From positions 124,001-188,000 of the forward strand of contig CANMIS010000004.1 of NCBI GenBank assembly GCA_947498065.1: a stretch of 64,000 nt of DNA. Reading direction: 5' to 3'. Both the position numbers and the translations under genes were made by a program. Source of the DNA: an uncultured Erythrobacter sp. GTDB taxonomy: Bacteria; Pseudomonadota; Alphaproteobacteria; Sphingomonadales; Sphingomonadaceae. Below the pieces are notes generated by a model. It made no database searches, was not told the DNA's origin, and saw only the letters and a program-made list of their open reading frames with translations. Position 1 is the first letter of the stretch. Each line of letters begins with the position of its first letter. Shown here piece after piece: positions 19,810-29,236 of the stretch.

Positions 19810-21033
19810 TCAGCGCCCTTGTCTCAGCAGATCGCTGAACGAAATATCCGCGCGTAGCAGCACAGCGGCAGCGTCTGGCGTTACCGGCGATGCGGACGGG
19901 TTCACCACATATTGGAAGCTCGGCTGGAGGCTCAGCCAGTTGTTGACGGGCGCCCGGTAGGTCAGCTCAAACACTGTCTCTTGGTCTCGCGAGCGAACGG
20001 TTTCTTTGAACTCATCACTGACAATCGCTGTCGCAAAGGCTAGTCCAGCCTGATCCTCGTCGCGGCCCTTGAACGGGCCATTATAGGTCAATCCGCCTGA
20101 CAGAAACGCCCCGAAAGGGTTGAAACGTCCCTTGGCAATTCCGAAGCGAAAGAAGCCATCGAGGCCCTGATCATCACTAAATAACTCGGACACTATCCGG
20201 GTTTCACCGCGCAAATACCAACCGGCGTTTCCGCCATCCTGAGCGCCCGCAAAGGTCTCAAACTCGGCGGTGTAGCGCCAATGCCCAAACAGTAGCTTTG
20301 AGCTGTCCGTGGTCGCTTCCGCCTCCGCGATCAGCAGCGCGCCGTCGCCATTGCCGAGCTTGATCGCTGTGCGCCGCGGCCTCAATGGATCACCGGGCAC
20401 TCCGTCTAAAATGGCGGTGCGTATCTTAAGTCCGTCTAGCGGCTCCAGCTCCAGCCGCGCGGCCAGGCTGGTGACCGGAAAAATCGACGGTCCCGCTTCT
20501 CCAGTTTGCGAAATATCGGTGCCGATCCCATGCGGATTGGTGATGAACAATCCGCTCGCATCCAGCACGTCAAACTCTGAATTGAGGTCGTACAGGCCGA
20601 GCTTTAGCGAGGCGCTGTCACCGATTTCCTGATTAATCCAAAGCTCATAGAGGCGCACGGCCTCGTCCCCCGCCTCCAGGCTGCTAATCACTTGCGCGTC
20701 ACCGGTCAGATCGCTGAATGTCTCCCCATTGTTGTAGAGGCCCGAGGCGAGCAGCGTGGCTCCTCGCCACCCCGCTAGACGCTCAAGGTCGGCCTCCATG
20801 GCGATATCCAGATTACTCAAATAGCGCGTCCCGCTCGCCGCGCCGTCTGATACGGTGGTCAACACGTCGGAGGAATAGCTCGCCTCGATAAGGATCGGCG
20901 AACCTACGTCCTCTGTTTCGACTTCGGCACCTTGGCCGTCATCCTCAGCCGAAAGCGGGCTAGCAGCAAGGGCAAGACCGAGCATCCCCGCCCGCATGGC
21001 TAAGTAAGGCAACCTCAATTTTGGAGTGAGCAT
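19810..21033 (-). CDS. Carbohydrate-selective porin, OprB family
   Basis: 407 residues with a Sec signal peptide (cleavage near ASPLSAED) and alternating beta-strand pattern to a C-terminal strand. Family regions include the N-terminal block ending in DLNSEFDVLDASGLFITNPHGIG and the middle GLKIRTAILDGVPGDP. OprB porins pass mono- and oligosaccharides across the outer membrane. It lies 119 bases downstream of kdgK on the same strand, behind a strong hairpin, so it may be a separate unit or a reduced read-through product of the alginate operon. Confidence 0.82.
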   Translation of the reverse strand: MLTPKLRLPYLAMRAGMLGLALAASPLSAEDDGQGAEVETEDVGSPILIEASYSSDVLTTVSDGAASGTRYLSNLDIAMEADLERLAGWRGATLLASGLYNNGETFSDLTGDAQVISSLEAGDEAVRLYELWINQEIGDSASLKLGLYDLNSEFDVLDASGLFITNPHGIGTDISQTGEAGPSIFPVTSLAARLELEPLDGLKIRTAILDGVPGDPLRPRRTAIKLGNGDGALLIAEAEATTDSSKLLFGHWRYTAEFETFAGAQDGGNAGWYLRGETRIVSELFSDDQGLDGFFRFGIAKGRFNPFGAFLSGGLTYNGPFKGRDEDQAGLAFATAIVSDEFKETVRSRDQETVFELTYRAPVNNWLSLQPSFQYVVNPSASPVTPDAAAVLLRADISFSDLLRQGR

Positions 21034-21113
21034 GGGTGTTCCGTTTCATCATAGCCGCTGGGTCAATCAGCGCGATGATGAAGCGAAAACAGGTGAGGAT
21101 GTGATGCACCCCG

Positions 21114-21135
21114 CCCTAGGGTTTGTGCCCTAGGG
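21114..21135. terminator. Hairpin of two CCCTAGGG blocks between kdgK and the porin gene
   Basis: CCCTAGGG at 21114-21121 and again at 21128-21135 flank the six-base loop TTTGTG, giving an eight-pair stem on either strand. No run of T follows on the minus strand, so it may weaken or process the kdgK transcript rather than end it as a classical Rho-independent terminator. Confidence 0.4.
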
Positions 21136-21152
21136 GTCGGCTGAGACTAGTG

Positions 21153-22184
21153 CTAGCGCACCACCCGCCCTGATCCGTCGCCGGACATCAGCTTCTCAAC
21201 CTCAGGCACGGTCACGCGGTTAAAGTCCCCCATGATCGTGTGCTTGAGCGCGGATGCCGCAACTGCGAACTCCAGGCTTTGCTGGCGGTCTTCATAGGCA
21301 TTGAGGCCATAGATCAGCGCTGAGGCAAAGCTATCACCACCGCCAACGCGGTCGACAATATCGGTCAGCGCGTATTTTTTCGACAGCATGAAGCCGTCAC
21401 TGCGCGTGCGCAGACAGGCCGACCAATTGTTGCGATCCGCGCTCAGGCTCTCGCGCAGAGTGATCGCAATCGTGTGCATATTGGGATAGATGTCGAGCAC
21501 CTTCTGCCCCAGCGCTTCATACTTCTTGGTATCAAGCTCACCGCTTTCGACATCGACATCGACAGTGATGTCGAGCGATTTTTGGCAGTCTTCCTCGTTC
21601 GCAATGCCAACATCGACATATTTGACGAGCTCGCGCATCACTTCCGGCGCGCTCTTGCCATACTTCCACAGCTTGCCGCGGAAGTTGAAGTCGCACGAGA
21701 CGGTGACGCCCGCCTCTTTCGCGGCCTTCACGCAGGCCATCGACAGGTCCGCCGCTGACTGGCTGAGCGCAGGGGTGATCCCGGTGATGTGGAGCCACTT
21801 GGCACCCTTGAAGATCACCGGCCAATCAAATTCGTCCATGCCCGCATCGCAGATCGAGGAACCTGCGCGGTCATAGACAACCTTGGAGGGGCGCTGGTTG
21901 GACCCCGTCTCCAGGAAATAGATCCCCACCCGGTCGCCAGAGCGGCTGATATGCGCGGTATCTACGCCGAATTTGCGCAGCTCCATAATCGCATTTTCGC
22001 CGATATCATTGTCCGGCAGTGCGCTCACGAACCCGGCATCAAGGCCGTAGTTCGATAGCGCCACAGCGACATTTGCTTCGCCGCCGCCAAAGGTCGCCTC
22101 AAAGCCAGGCGACTGGAAAAAGCGCTCATGCCCCGGCGTTTTCAGCCGCAGCATGATCTCACCAAATGATAGAAATTGCGTCAT
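21153..22184 (-). CDS. kdgK: 2-keto-3-deoxygluconate kinase, PfkB family
   Basis: 343 residues from ATG 22184. PfkB ribokinase fold: N-terminal [23 protein letters not shown] substrate region and the C-terminal anion-hole/catalytic motif [20 protein letters not shown]. It phosphorylates KDG to KDPG, the last alginate-specific step before aldolase cleavage. Final gene of the PL6-PL17-kdgF-MFS-reductase-kdgK operon, 43 bases after the reductase. A TTG start at 22199 is possible but weaker. The KDPG aldolase gene is not in the window. Confidence 0.92.
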   Translation of the reverse strand: MTQFLSFGEIMLRLKTPGHERFFQSPGFEATFGGGEANVAVALSNYGLDAGFVSALPDNDIGENAIMELRKFGVDTAHISRSGDRVGIYFLETGSNQRPSKVVYDRAGSSICDAGMDEFDWPVIFKGAKWLHITGITPALSQSAADLSMACVKAAKEAGVTVSCDFNFRGKLWKYGKSAPEVMRELVKYVDVGIANEEDCQKSLDITVDVDVESGELDTKKYEALGQKVLDIYPNMHTIAITLRESLSADRNNWSACLRTRSDGFMLSKKYALTDIVDRVGGGDSFASALIYGLNAYEDRQQSLEFAVAASALKHTIMGDFNRVTVPEVEKLMSGDGSGRVVR

Positions 22185-22227
22185 GGGGAGGAGATCCAAA
22201 TCCTAGGGTATCTAAGGGTTCGCTCGC

Positions 22228-22980
22228 TTACGAGAAAGCGAGGCCGCCATTGATGTCGATGTTCGCGCCCGTGATGAACGAGGCATCCTCAGAGGCGAGA
22301 TAGGTGACCGCATCGGCGGTTTCTTCCGCGCGGCCCTGACGGCGCAGAGGTGTGGAGTTGGCCACATTCTCGCGCGCTGCATCAGGCGTGAACTTATCGT
22401 GGAACGTGGTCGCGATCATGCCGGGGCACAGCGCGTTGACGCGAATGCCTTGCGGGCCGAGTTCTTTGGCGAGGCCGCGGGTCATTGTCATCACCGCACC
22501 CTTTGATGTGGCATAAGCGATGGCGCCGCCGCCGCCGCCATCACGGCCAGCAAGCGATGCAAGGTTCACGATTGCACTGCCTTCACCCATGAACGGCACA
22601 GCCGCTTTACAAGCGAGGAAAGTCGAGGTGGTGTTAAGCTGCATGACGAAGTTGAAGAACTCTTCGTCCATCTCGCCCAGCGTCTTGCGCGCGACCAGGC
22701 CGCCCGCATTGTTCACCAGGATATGGATCGCATCGCCAAATGCCTCACGAGTGGCCGCGATCAAAGCATCCACATCGGCTGCCTTGGTCACGTCCGCCTT
22801 CACCTTGATGCCTTTACCGCCAGCGGTTTCAATCTCTGCAATCGTCGCATCCGCGTCTTTCTCATTGCTGTTGTAGTTCACAACAACATGCGCGCCTTCA
22901 CTGGCGAGCTTCACACAAATGGCGCGTCCGATATCGCGGCTGCCCCCGGTTACCACTGCAACTTTGCCTGCAAATTTCAT
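22228..22980 (-). CDS. Short-chain dehydrogenase, probable DEH (4-deoxy-L-erythro-5-hexoseulose uronate) reductase
   Basis: 250-residue classical SDR. Cofactor motif TGGSRDIGRA at 11-20, NNAGG at 90-94, catalytic S142, Y156 and K160. In alginate utilisation loci this position is filled by DehR, which reduces DEH to 2-keto-3-deoxygluconate, and context (kdgF, alginate lyases, kdgK) strongly supports that role. Cofactor preference (NADH or NADPH) cannot be read with confidence. Spacing is 39 bases after the MFS gene and 43 bases before kdgK. Confidence 0.85.
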   Translation of the reverse strand: MKFAGKVAVVTGGSRDIGRAICVKLASEGAHVVVNYNSNEKDADATIAEIETAGGKGIKVKADVTKAADVDALIAATREAFGDAIHILVNNAGGLVARKTLGEMDEEFFNFVMQLNTTSTFLACKAAVPFMGEGSAIVNLASLAGRDGGGGGAIAYATSKGAVMTMTRGLAKELGPQGIRVNALCPGMIATTFHDKFTPDAARENVANSTPLRRQGRAEETADAVTYLASEDASFITGANIDINGGLAFS

Positions 22981-23019
22981 TGTGTTTTCGTCCTATTTCT
23001 GGGGAGGAGAAAGCGGCGT

Positions 23020-24294
23020 TTAAGCCGTCTTCGGTTTGAGAGGTTTGATGTCTGGGCACAAAATGAACACCGAGAGCACCGTCATGATCGCCAGCCCGGC
23101 GCCAACCACAAAGGCCGGCGTGTAGCTGTTCACTGTGATGACCGGGATCAGGAAGTTGAGCCCAACCACAGCCAATTTCGCGGCTGTCCCGGCGAAGCCG
23201 GCAAGCGAGCCCACAGACTTACCGCTGTAGAAATCGCTCGGCAGGGTTTGGATATTGCCAACCGCCGTTTGGAAGCCAAACAGGATCACCGCCATCAACA
23301 TCACCGCGAACAGCGGCGTGCTGGCCTGAGTGGTCGCAAGCAGAGACAGGAGCATGATCACCCCGCCCAGCGCGATCACGGTTTTGCGAGTGCGATTGAC
23401 CGTCCAGCCAGCCTTGATCCGATTGCCGGCAAGCAAGCCGCCAAACCATGCGCCGAACATCGCGCCGACATAGGGGATCCATGCGTAGACCGCGATTTCT
23501 TCCACACCGAAACCGTAGGTTTTGAAGAGGTAGATCGGCAGCCAACCAACGAACAGCCACCAGATCGGATCGAGGAAGAACGAGGCCATGATCACGCCCC
23601 AGCTTTCCTTGCGGCTGAGGATTTCCCCGGTGTCAGGTGCGTAGTCTGCGACCTCATTGGTCTCGACATTGCGCTGTCCGGTCAGGATGTATTCTCGTTC
23701 TTCGTCGCTGATCCACGGGTGCGCATCGGGGCCGCTTTTGTAGATGATCAGCCACGGCACCAGCCACAGGAAACCAAGCGCGCCTATTGCAACGAATGTC
23801 GCCTGCCAGCTACCAAGCCAGACGAACAACACCCCGATAATTGGTGCCGAGACAATGCCGCCAATCGCAGCGCCAGAATTGAAAATGCCCTGTGCAAGCG
23901 CCCGCTCGTTAATCGGGAACCATTCGGCATTGGCTTTGGTTGCGCCAGGCCAGTTGCCCGCCTCCGACACGCCAAGCAGCGCGCGGAAAATCGCAAAGCT
24001 GGTGAGCCCGGTGGCAACCGCATGGAGCATGGTTGCCGCCGACCAGACAACGATCGAGAGGACAAAACCCAGGCGGGTTCCGATCCAGTCAAAAATCTTG
24101 CCGAAGATCGATTGCCCGAACGCATAAGCGAAGGTGAAGACATTGAGGATGATGGCATAATCAAGCTCAGTGAGCTCGAGCTCTTTGGATATCTCGGGCC
24201 ACAAGAAGCCCAAGGCGCCGCGGTCGATGTAGTTTATGACCGTCGCAACCGCGACGAGCACAACGATGACATATCTCAAATTGCCTTTGAGCAT
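23020..24294 (-). CDS. MFS transporter, anion:cation symporter (hexuronate transporter) type
   Basis: 424 residues with 12 predicted membrane helices. Signatures of the ACS family are NYIDRGALGFLWPEI in helix 1 and RALLGVSEAGNWPGATKANAEWFP, as in ExuT/GudP-type uronate transporters. It should carry DEH or unsaturated uronate across the inner membrane. Starts two bases after the... kdgF stop on the same transcript (gap 2), which ties it to alginate monomer uptake. Confidence 0.88.
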   Translation of the reverse strand: MLKGNLRYVIVVLVAVATVINYIDRGALGFLWPEISKELELTELDYAIILNVFTFAYAFGQSIFGKIFDWIGTRLGFVLSIVVWSAATMLHAVATGLTSFAIFRALLGVSEAGNWPGATKANAEWFPINERALAQGIFNSGAAIGGIVSAPIIGVLFVWLGSWQATFVAIGALGFLWLVPWLIIYKSGPDAHPWISDEEREYILTGQRNVETNEVADYAPDTGEILSRKESWGVIMASFFLDPIWWLFVGWLPIYLFKTYGFGVEEIAVYAWIPYVGAMFGAWFGGLLAGNRIKAGWTVNRTRKTVIALGGVIMLLSLLATTQASTPLFAVMLMAVILFGFQTAVGNIQTLPSDFYSGKSVGSLAGFAGTAAKLAVVGLNFLIPVITVNSYTPAFVVGAGLAIMTVLSVFILCPDIKPLKPKTA

Positions 24295-24296
24295 GA

Positions 24297-24659
24297 TCAG
24301 GCCCCCTCACTCAAAAAATCTTCGCGCAGCGGGCTGAAGGTGTCGATTAAAACGCCCGCCTCCAGACACACTGCGCCGTGGTCAAGATGCGGCGCGATGT
24401 AGAAGCAGTCGCCCGCCTCAAGCACGCGTTTCTCGCCGTCGATGAACACCTCGAACTTGCCGCTTTCGACATAGCTTGATTGGCTGTGAGGGTGCGCGTG
24501 GACCTGGCCCACGGCGCCTTCCTCAAACCACACCCGAACGATCATGATCTCTGGGCCGTAGCCCAGAATTTGGCGGGTGATCCCGTCTCCCAGATCCTCT
24601 TTGGGTGTATCTTTTGCGACCACAAAGGGCGGGCTTGCCGCGTTCATCACACTTGCCAT
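24297..24659 (-). CDS. kdgF: KdgF-type cupin, unsaturated uronate linearisation
   Basis: 120-residue single-domain cupin. Metal-binding cluster VHAHPHSQ (H54, H56, H58, Q60) and H94 in HLDHG. KdgF converts 4,5-unsaturated uronate monomers from lyases to the open ketouronate DEH. The start at ATG 24659 has GAGG about ten bases upstream; an extension to 24710 would overlap the lyase gene. It lies two bases after the PL17 stop and two before the MFS gene. Confidence 0.92.
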   Translation of the reverse strand: MASVMNAASPPFVVAKDTPKEDLGDGITRQILGYGPEIMIVRVWFEEGAVGQVHAHPHSQSSYVESGKFEVFIDGEKRVLEAGDCFYIAPHLDHGAVCLEAGVLIDTFSPLREDFLSEGA

Positions 24660-24661
24660 CT

Positions 24662-26860
24662 CTAGCTTTCCTCCCCCTTGAGAGGGATCACAGCGGCAAA
24701 GCCGCTCCATGCGATCGTCTCTCCCTCAAGCACGACCGAATGGGCCGCCTGCGCGTCTTTGTTGTGCGAGACAGCGATCGCGAAACGCTGTCCGGTTTTA
24801 AGAGTGATCTCGACCAGGTCTTTCCCATCGACATGGGCATGCTGCATTCCCGCAATGCGGCTGCGGCTGGAGACGGTCTGTTCCGCTGCGCCGTCATAGC
24901 TGCCGTGGCTTTCCAGCAGCGCAGCAATACTGACAGTGCCGGTCGGGCGGTTCGCACGCAGCATGATCAAAGGCTCGCGGCGCAGGTTGAAATTGGGATC
25001 ATTCGCCCCGCTCTCGCCCAGCACCACGTCGAGCGCTCCATCCGCAGCAAACCGGTAAGTGTAAAACCGGCCATCAAGCAGCCACGTGAGCGCGCCCTTG
25101 CCGTCGCGCTCCTGAGCAATCGCATCGGCCCAAATGTGCTGATAGCCATTTGCCTCGCCCAGAACTGGGCGCGCGGCGGTGAAATTCTGCGCCGCCAGAT
25201 CATGCTCCATGATGTGCCCGCTGTAATGCAGCGGCAGATCATAGAGATGCGGTTCGCCACTCTCGCCGCGCGTCAGATCGAGCACAATTGGGGCTTCGAG
25301 ACCGGGAATATCCGGCATCACAATGGTGCGAGTGAGTGTGACACCATCGTAAGCGGTATCAATGCGGGCGCTGCTAACCTGCAGGCCTGGCGCATCGGAG
25401 AAATAGAGCTGGGTCGGCGCGTTCTGATTGCCGATCTTGACCTGGCCATCAAAGTGGCTGCGCTCATCCACGACCAAAGTGTTGTGAGCGACGGTAGACT
25501 TCGCCCAGCTGGTGTTTTCCGGCAGGTAGCGCCCGCCCTCTTTCGCCTCGATATTGAGGAAGCGCGCCGCGCCGTAATCGCGGATCACTTCGATGCCATT
25601 GTCGTAGAGCTGCCATCCGAGCTTGTCGAAATGACCGTGCCCCAGGCCTTGCGAGGTGTTCTTAGCGATCAGCACGGTGGATGGCTCGCCATTGGTATTC
25701 ATCGGCCCTTGCCTCAGGATCGCCAAAGCGCCCTCATCGCCCTCCGGTCCATCACCGAACAGCATGGAACGGAACGGGAATGGCTCAGCCTTGCCCGCAG
25801 CCAAATCCCGCGCGACCAGACGCCCATTTTTGCTCAGGATTGTGCGATCTTGAAACTCGGCAATCGACAGCAGCGAAGGATCGCCAGTTTGCGCATAGGC
25901 GATTGCGACCCCGTGATAGAGCTCGTCGGTCTTCAGGCTCTTATCGCGGATCGCATCGTTGAACGGGAAGAAGAACCCGCCGTAGCTCAGCTGAACGGTG
26001 GTGCGCAGCGCCTTCAGCAAGATGCCGTCGCGGTGCTCCCAAATTTTCTGCTCGGGATCATTGCGCTCAATCGCGTCGGCAAAGACCATGAACGGCATCA
26101 GCGCATAACGCTGATAATAAGGCCCTTCGTTGTAATAGCCCTCGGGCGAGAACAGCAGCTCTGTCTGGCGCAGAAAGCCGACCTTGCCGCTCTTGTCCGA
26201 GCCCTTGAGCGCGCGGTCGACCATGTCTCGATCGCCGAGCAGATATCCGGTCATGCCAACGCCGGCGGTCGCCCAGGTCGCATGGTTGTGAATTCGGTCG
26301 AAGGTCGCTTGCGATTCAACCGAGAGAAAATGGGCCGCGCGGCGGAACACGTCATTGTCGATCCGCTCACGGTCGGCATCGCTCAGCGTGTCGCGGATAT
26401 CGCCGTAACCCTGCACTGAGTGCACCAGCCACACAGCGTCGTTGAGCACTTGCCAGAAAATCCGACCAGGGCCCTGATTTTTACGCGCTGGGTGCTCGCC
26501 AAGCGTCGGGTAGAGATCCGCATAACCGAGCAACATATCGCGGGCGTAATCAGCATAGGCCTGCTCGCCCGTGATCTGAAACAATTGCCCGGCGAGATAG
26601 ATCGCCTTGTAATTGCGCTTATGCTGTTCGTGCGTGTAGCCGCCGCCGGGATCCTTAGGCTGAGGCATGACCACGCCCTGCTCCATCATCTGATCAACGA
26701 AGCTGCGCGCCCGGTCCAGTTCGGCCTTGTAAAGCGGCGGCAAGTCCGAGACCGCCGCAGCTCCCCCAAGCGCGGCGGTCTCGTCTTGAGCAGCGGCATA
26801 GGCCGGCTGCGTGAGCGTAGTGCAGGCAATGGCTGCGGCTAGGCAAAAGGCGCGCTTCAT
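24662..26860 (-). CDS. Oligo-alginate lyase, polysaccharide lyase family 17
   Basis: 732 residues with signal peptide (MKRAFCLAAAIACTT..., cleavage near AYAAAQ), so periplasmic. An (alpha/alpha) toroid N-terminal alginate lyase domain holds the N192-H193 pair (RIHNHATWATAG) and the tyrosine-rich EGYYNEGPYYQRY near 241-252; a heparinase II/III-like beta-sheet C-terminal domain follows. This matches exolytic PL17 enzymes that release unsaturated monomer from alginate oligomers. It overlaps the PL6 gene by four bases upstream and is followed after two bases by kdgF, which handles its product. Confidence 0.93.
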   Translation of the reverse strand: MKRAFCLAAAIACTTLTQPAYAAAQDETAALGGAAAVSDLPPLYKAELDRARSFVDQMMEQGVVMPQPKDPGGGYTHEQHKRNYKAIYLAGQLFQITGEQAYADYARDMLLGYADLYPTLGEHPARKNQGPGRIFWQVLNDAVWLVHSVQGYGDIRDTLSDADRERIDNDVFRRAAHFLSVESQATFDRIHNHATWATAGVGMTGYLLGDRDMVDRALKGSDKSGKVGFLRQTELLFSPEGYYNEGPYYQRYALMPFMVFADAIERNDPEQKIWEHRDGILLKALRTTVQLSYGGFFFPFNDAIRDKSLKTDELYHGVAIAYAQTGDPSLLSIAEFQDRTILSKNGRLVARDLAAGKAEPFPFRSMLFGDGPEGDEGALAILRQGPMNTNGEPSTVLIAKNTSQGLGHGHFDKLGWQLYDNGIEVIRDYGAARFLNIEAKEGGRYLPENTSWAKSTVAHNTLVVDERSHFDGQVKIGNQNAPTQLYFSDAPGLQVSSARIDTAYDGVTLTRTIVMPDIPGLEAPIVLDLTRGESGEPHLYDLPLHYSGHIMEHDLAAQNFTAARPVLGEANGYQHIWADAIAQERDGKGALTWLLDGRFYTYRFAADGALDVVLGESGANDPNFNLRREPLIMLRANRPTGTVSIAALLESHGSYDGAAEQTVSSRSRIAGMQHAHVDGKDLVEITLKTGQRFAIAVSHNKDAQAAHSVVLEGETIAWSGFAAVIPLKGEES

Positions 26861-29136
26861 TCGCTGCCTCCCGCGTCAAAGATATTCCCGGCCAGCTTGG
26901 CGCGGTGATCGCCCTCAAAATTGAGCTCTTCCAGAACCAATTGCGGCGTGTTCGAAAACGCGTTTTGGGTGATCGCGGTCTTCGGCGTGCCAACCGTGTG
27001 AACCACCCGGAACGGGGCTGATCCAGCCACAGCGTTGCGGGCCACATCGGCGATCTGAACCCCGTGCAAATTCACCGAAGCCACTGAGCCATTGGTCACG
27101 GCCTTGCCGACGTTCACCAGATTGTTGCCTGAGATATTGACGAACGGGCCAAAGGTGCTCTCGTCACGGCCGCCGCGATAGACATTGGCAATCGCGCCGC
27201 CAACATTGGCAAAATTGCTGTTCGTAATGTCGAGATATTCGACATTGTACTGTCCGAAATCTTCGGTTTCTGCCGCAGCGGATACGACCGTACCCGTGAT
27301 ATCGGCAAAATTGCTGTTGCGGATCGTCACGCGGTCCGCGAGCGCGCTTTTGCCAAGGGTCAGGACGTTGAACGACTTGTTGACCACCAGGCCGCGCACA
27401 GACACGCCGTCCATCTCAATCCGCATATTCGACTGAATCGGGAAAGTGGTGGTGCGGATGACCGAATTGCCTACCGAGTCCGGGGCAAGTTCGCCATCAA
27501 TCACAAGATTGCTGAGTTGCAGATTGCCGCCTTCGCGCAGCTCAATCAGAGATGGCCGCGTGAACAGGATACGCGGTGGCTCCGCGCCTTCCTCAAACGC
27601 GCCGCGAATGGCGATTGTTTTGCCAAGCGGGATGGAGCGATCGACAGTGTAATCGCCGCTGCTCAGCTGCAAGACATCGCCATCTTCGGCGGCCATTGCA
27701 GCCTCTGCGAGGGTGCCCTCGCCCGGATGGACTTTGATGACGCGGCCAGAGGAACCAAAGGCAAGCTCATCGCCCGGCTTTGGATACCATTGCGCGCCAA
27801 CCTGATCGAGTGAGACGACCTTAAGATCGCGCGGTGCGCCCAGCGTCTTAAGCTCTGGATCGGCAGGATAGAGCAAACCGTTTTCGGCGCGCCCCATTGC
27901 GACCGGCGCGTGGTCAATCTTCACTGCCAATTGCTCTTCGACCTCGCCTTGCGCAACGCGGTTGCCGCTGAACGCAATGCCAGAGATATCGTCGTAGACC
28001 TCGAGGAATGACTGTCCCTCAAGACCGCTCAGCAGATTGTTTGCAAAGGTGGAATTGCTTGGCGGAGCCGAACGCTCTTCATCCGCGCCGACATTGAAGC
28101 CAACCCGCGCGCTGTCGACGATCGTGTTATTCTCGATCCGGGCGCCCTCAACCTCAACATAGCGATTGACCGGCGAATTGGGCACACCATTCATGATCGC
28201 GAGCGCACTGGAAAATGCCGTCCCGCGCAGCCCCTCCATGTAATTGCCGCGTACCGTCTGACCGCGATTGATCACGCGGATACCGCCGGTGTAATCCTTG
28301 CCATGCCCCATGAAGACATTGCCCTCGACGACATTGTTGTCGCCATGCCTGAGGGTGAGCGTGCCGCGCGAGCGCAGGAACAGATTGCCGCGAAAGACAT
28401 TTCCGCCGGACTTGGACGAGATGATCTCCACCTCGCCATCGGTGCGGTCAAACACATTGTAAGCGACCAATGTGTTGGAGTTGAACATCGAGTATTTGCT
28501 CGTCCCGATGCGCAGCGTCTCGCCGCCGTTCGAGCCGAGTACCGGGCGCGGACCGAAGTAATTGTATTCGATCCGGTGGTTGTTCTCGCGGCTTTCCTCG
28601 CTGTCGAGCCGCACCGCCAGGGTCACGCCTTTGTTGGTCTTGCCAACCATATGATTGTGATCGAAACGGTTGTTTGAGCCGTAAATGCCGACCCAGTAAT
28701 CGGATTCGTAGCGGTCCGGTTTGCTGAAATTGTCGATCACCACTTCGGTGACGCGGCTGTTGCGCGAGACGTCCTTTTTCGTGCGGCGGAAAGAGATCAC
28801 CTCGCCGCGCGGGCTGTAGCCGTCTTTGAAAACGAGGCCAGTTACGAGAATATGCTCGCCGCCAATGCGCAGGCTAGACTGGCCGGTGAGGAACACCTTG
28901 CCCGCTTCTTCAGAGATCACGGTAATGGGCTTGCCCGGCTTACCCTTGCCGGTGATCACCAGCTCAAAGTCGCGCCATTCGCCATTGGCCAGGATGATGA
29001 CATCGCCCGCCTCAATATCCTTGAGGGCATGGGCATATTCGTTCTGATTTCGGACAAAGTGGTTTTCTGCGAGTGCGGGGACTGACCCCAGGCACACAGC
29101 AAACACCACAAGGCACAGCCTCGACAACATCCCCAA
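26857..29136 (-). CDS. Alginate lyase, polysaccharide lyase family 6, two-domain
   Basis: 759 residues with signal peptide (cleavage near PALAEN). Parallel beta-helix of the chondroitinase B/PL6 class. Catalytic pair K242 (EIISSKSGG) and R263 (LTLRHGDNN), 21 residues apart as in characterised PL6 enzymes; acidic calcium ligands in NGGETLRIG and TDGEVEII. The second half is another right-handed helix, as in the longer PL6 subfamily 1 enzymes. Acts on polymer or oligomer in the periplasm or outside. First gene of the alginate operon, with a well-formed promoter upstream. Confidence 0.93.
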   Translation of the reverse strand: MGMLSRLCLVVFAVCLGSVPALAENHFVRNQNEYAHALKDIEAGDVIILANGEWRDFELVITGKGKPGKPITVISEEAGKVFLTGQSSLRIGGEHILVTGLVFKDGYSPRGEVISFRRTKKDVSRNSRVTEVVIDNFSKPDRYESDYWVGIYGSNNRFDHNHMVGKTNKGVTLAVRLDSEESRENNHRIEYNYFGPRPVLGSNGGETLRIGTSKYSMFNSNTLVAYNVFDRTDGEVEIISSKSGGNVFRGNLFLRSRGTLTLRHGDNNVVEGNVFMGHGKDYTGGIRVINRGQTVRGNYMEGLRGTAFSSALAIMNGVPNSPVNRYVEVEGARIENNTIVDSARVGFNVGADEERSAPPSNSTFANNLLSGLEGQSFLEVYDDISGIAFSGNRVAQGEVEEQLAVKIDHAPVAMGRAENGLLYPADPELKTLGAPRDLKVVSLDQVGAQWYPKPGDELAFGSSGRVIKVHPGEGTLAEAAMAAEDGDVLQLSSGDYTVDRSIPLGKTIAIRGAFEEGAEPPRILFTRPSLIELREGGNLQLSNLVIDGELAPDSVGNSVIRTTTFPIQSNMRIEMDGVSVRGLVVNKSFNVLTLGKSALADRVTIRNSNFADITGTVVSAAAETEDFGQYNVEYLDITNSNFANVGGAIANVYRGGRDESTFGPFVNISGNNLVNVGKAVTNGSVASVNLHGVQIADVARNAVAGSAPFRVVHTVGTPKTAITQNAFSNTPQLVLEELNFEGDHRAKLAGNIFDAGGSE

Positions 29137-29163
29137 AACTCTCCCGTCCTCTTATTGAGTGTG

Positions 29164-29236
29164 ACTATAAGGAGAGTCGAACGCCTGTCAATCAATCTGG
29201 CATGTTAGAAATAGATTTTTTGTAATACCAATTGGT
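29164..29236 (-). promoter_or_regulatory. Promoter and upstream element of the PL6 alginate operon
   Basis: Minus-strand TTGACA (29191-29186) and TATAGT (29169-29164) are 16 bases apart. Upstream lies ACCAATTGGTAT, containing the perfect palindrome ACCAATTGGT (29227-29236). The GGTAT of this element begins exactly 38 bases before TTGACA, as at both receptor promoters. The site is centred near -73 relative to the expected transcript start. Confidence 0.75.

Noticed and set aside
22723-24402. Long plus-strand open frame (559 codons) opposite the reductase, MFS transporter and kdgF
   Set aside because: It runs fully antisense to three confident genes, has no recognisable domain and is rich in His, Arg and Asp, as expected of a high-GC shadow frame.
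24605-26419. Plus-strand open frame of 604 codons opposite the PL17 lyase
   Set aside because: Antisense shadow of a gene with an intact signal peptide and catalytic residues; no ribosome site or family match.
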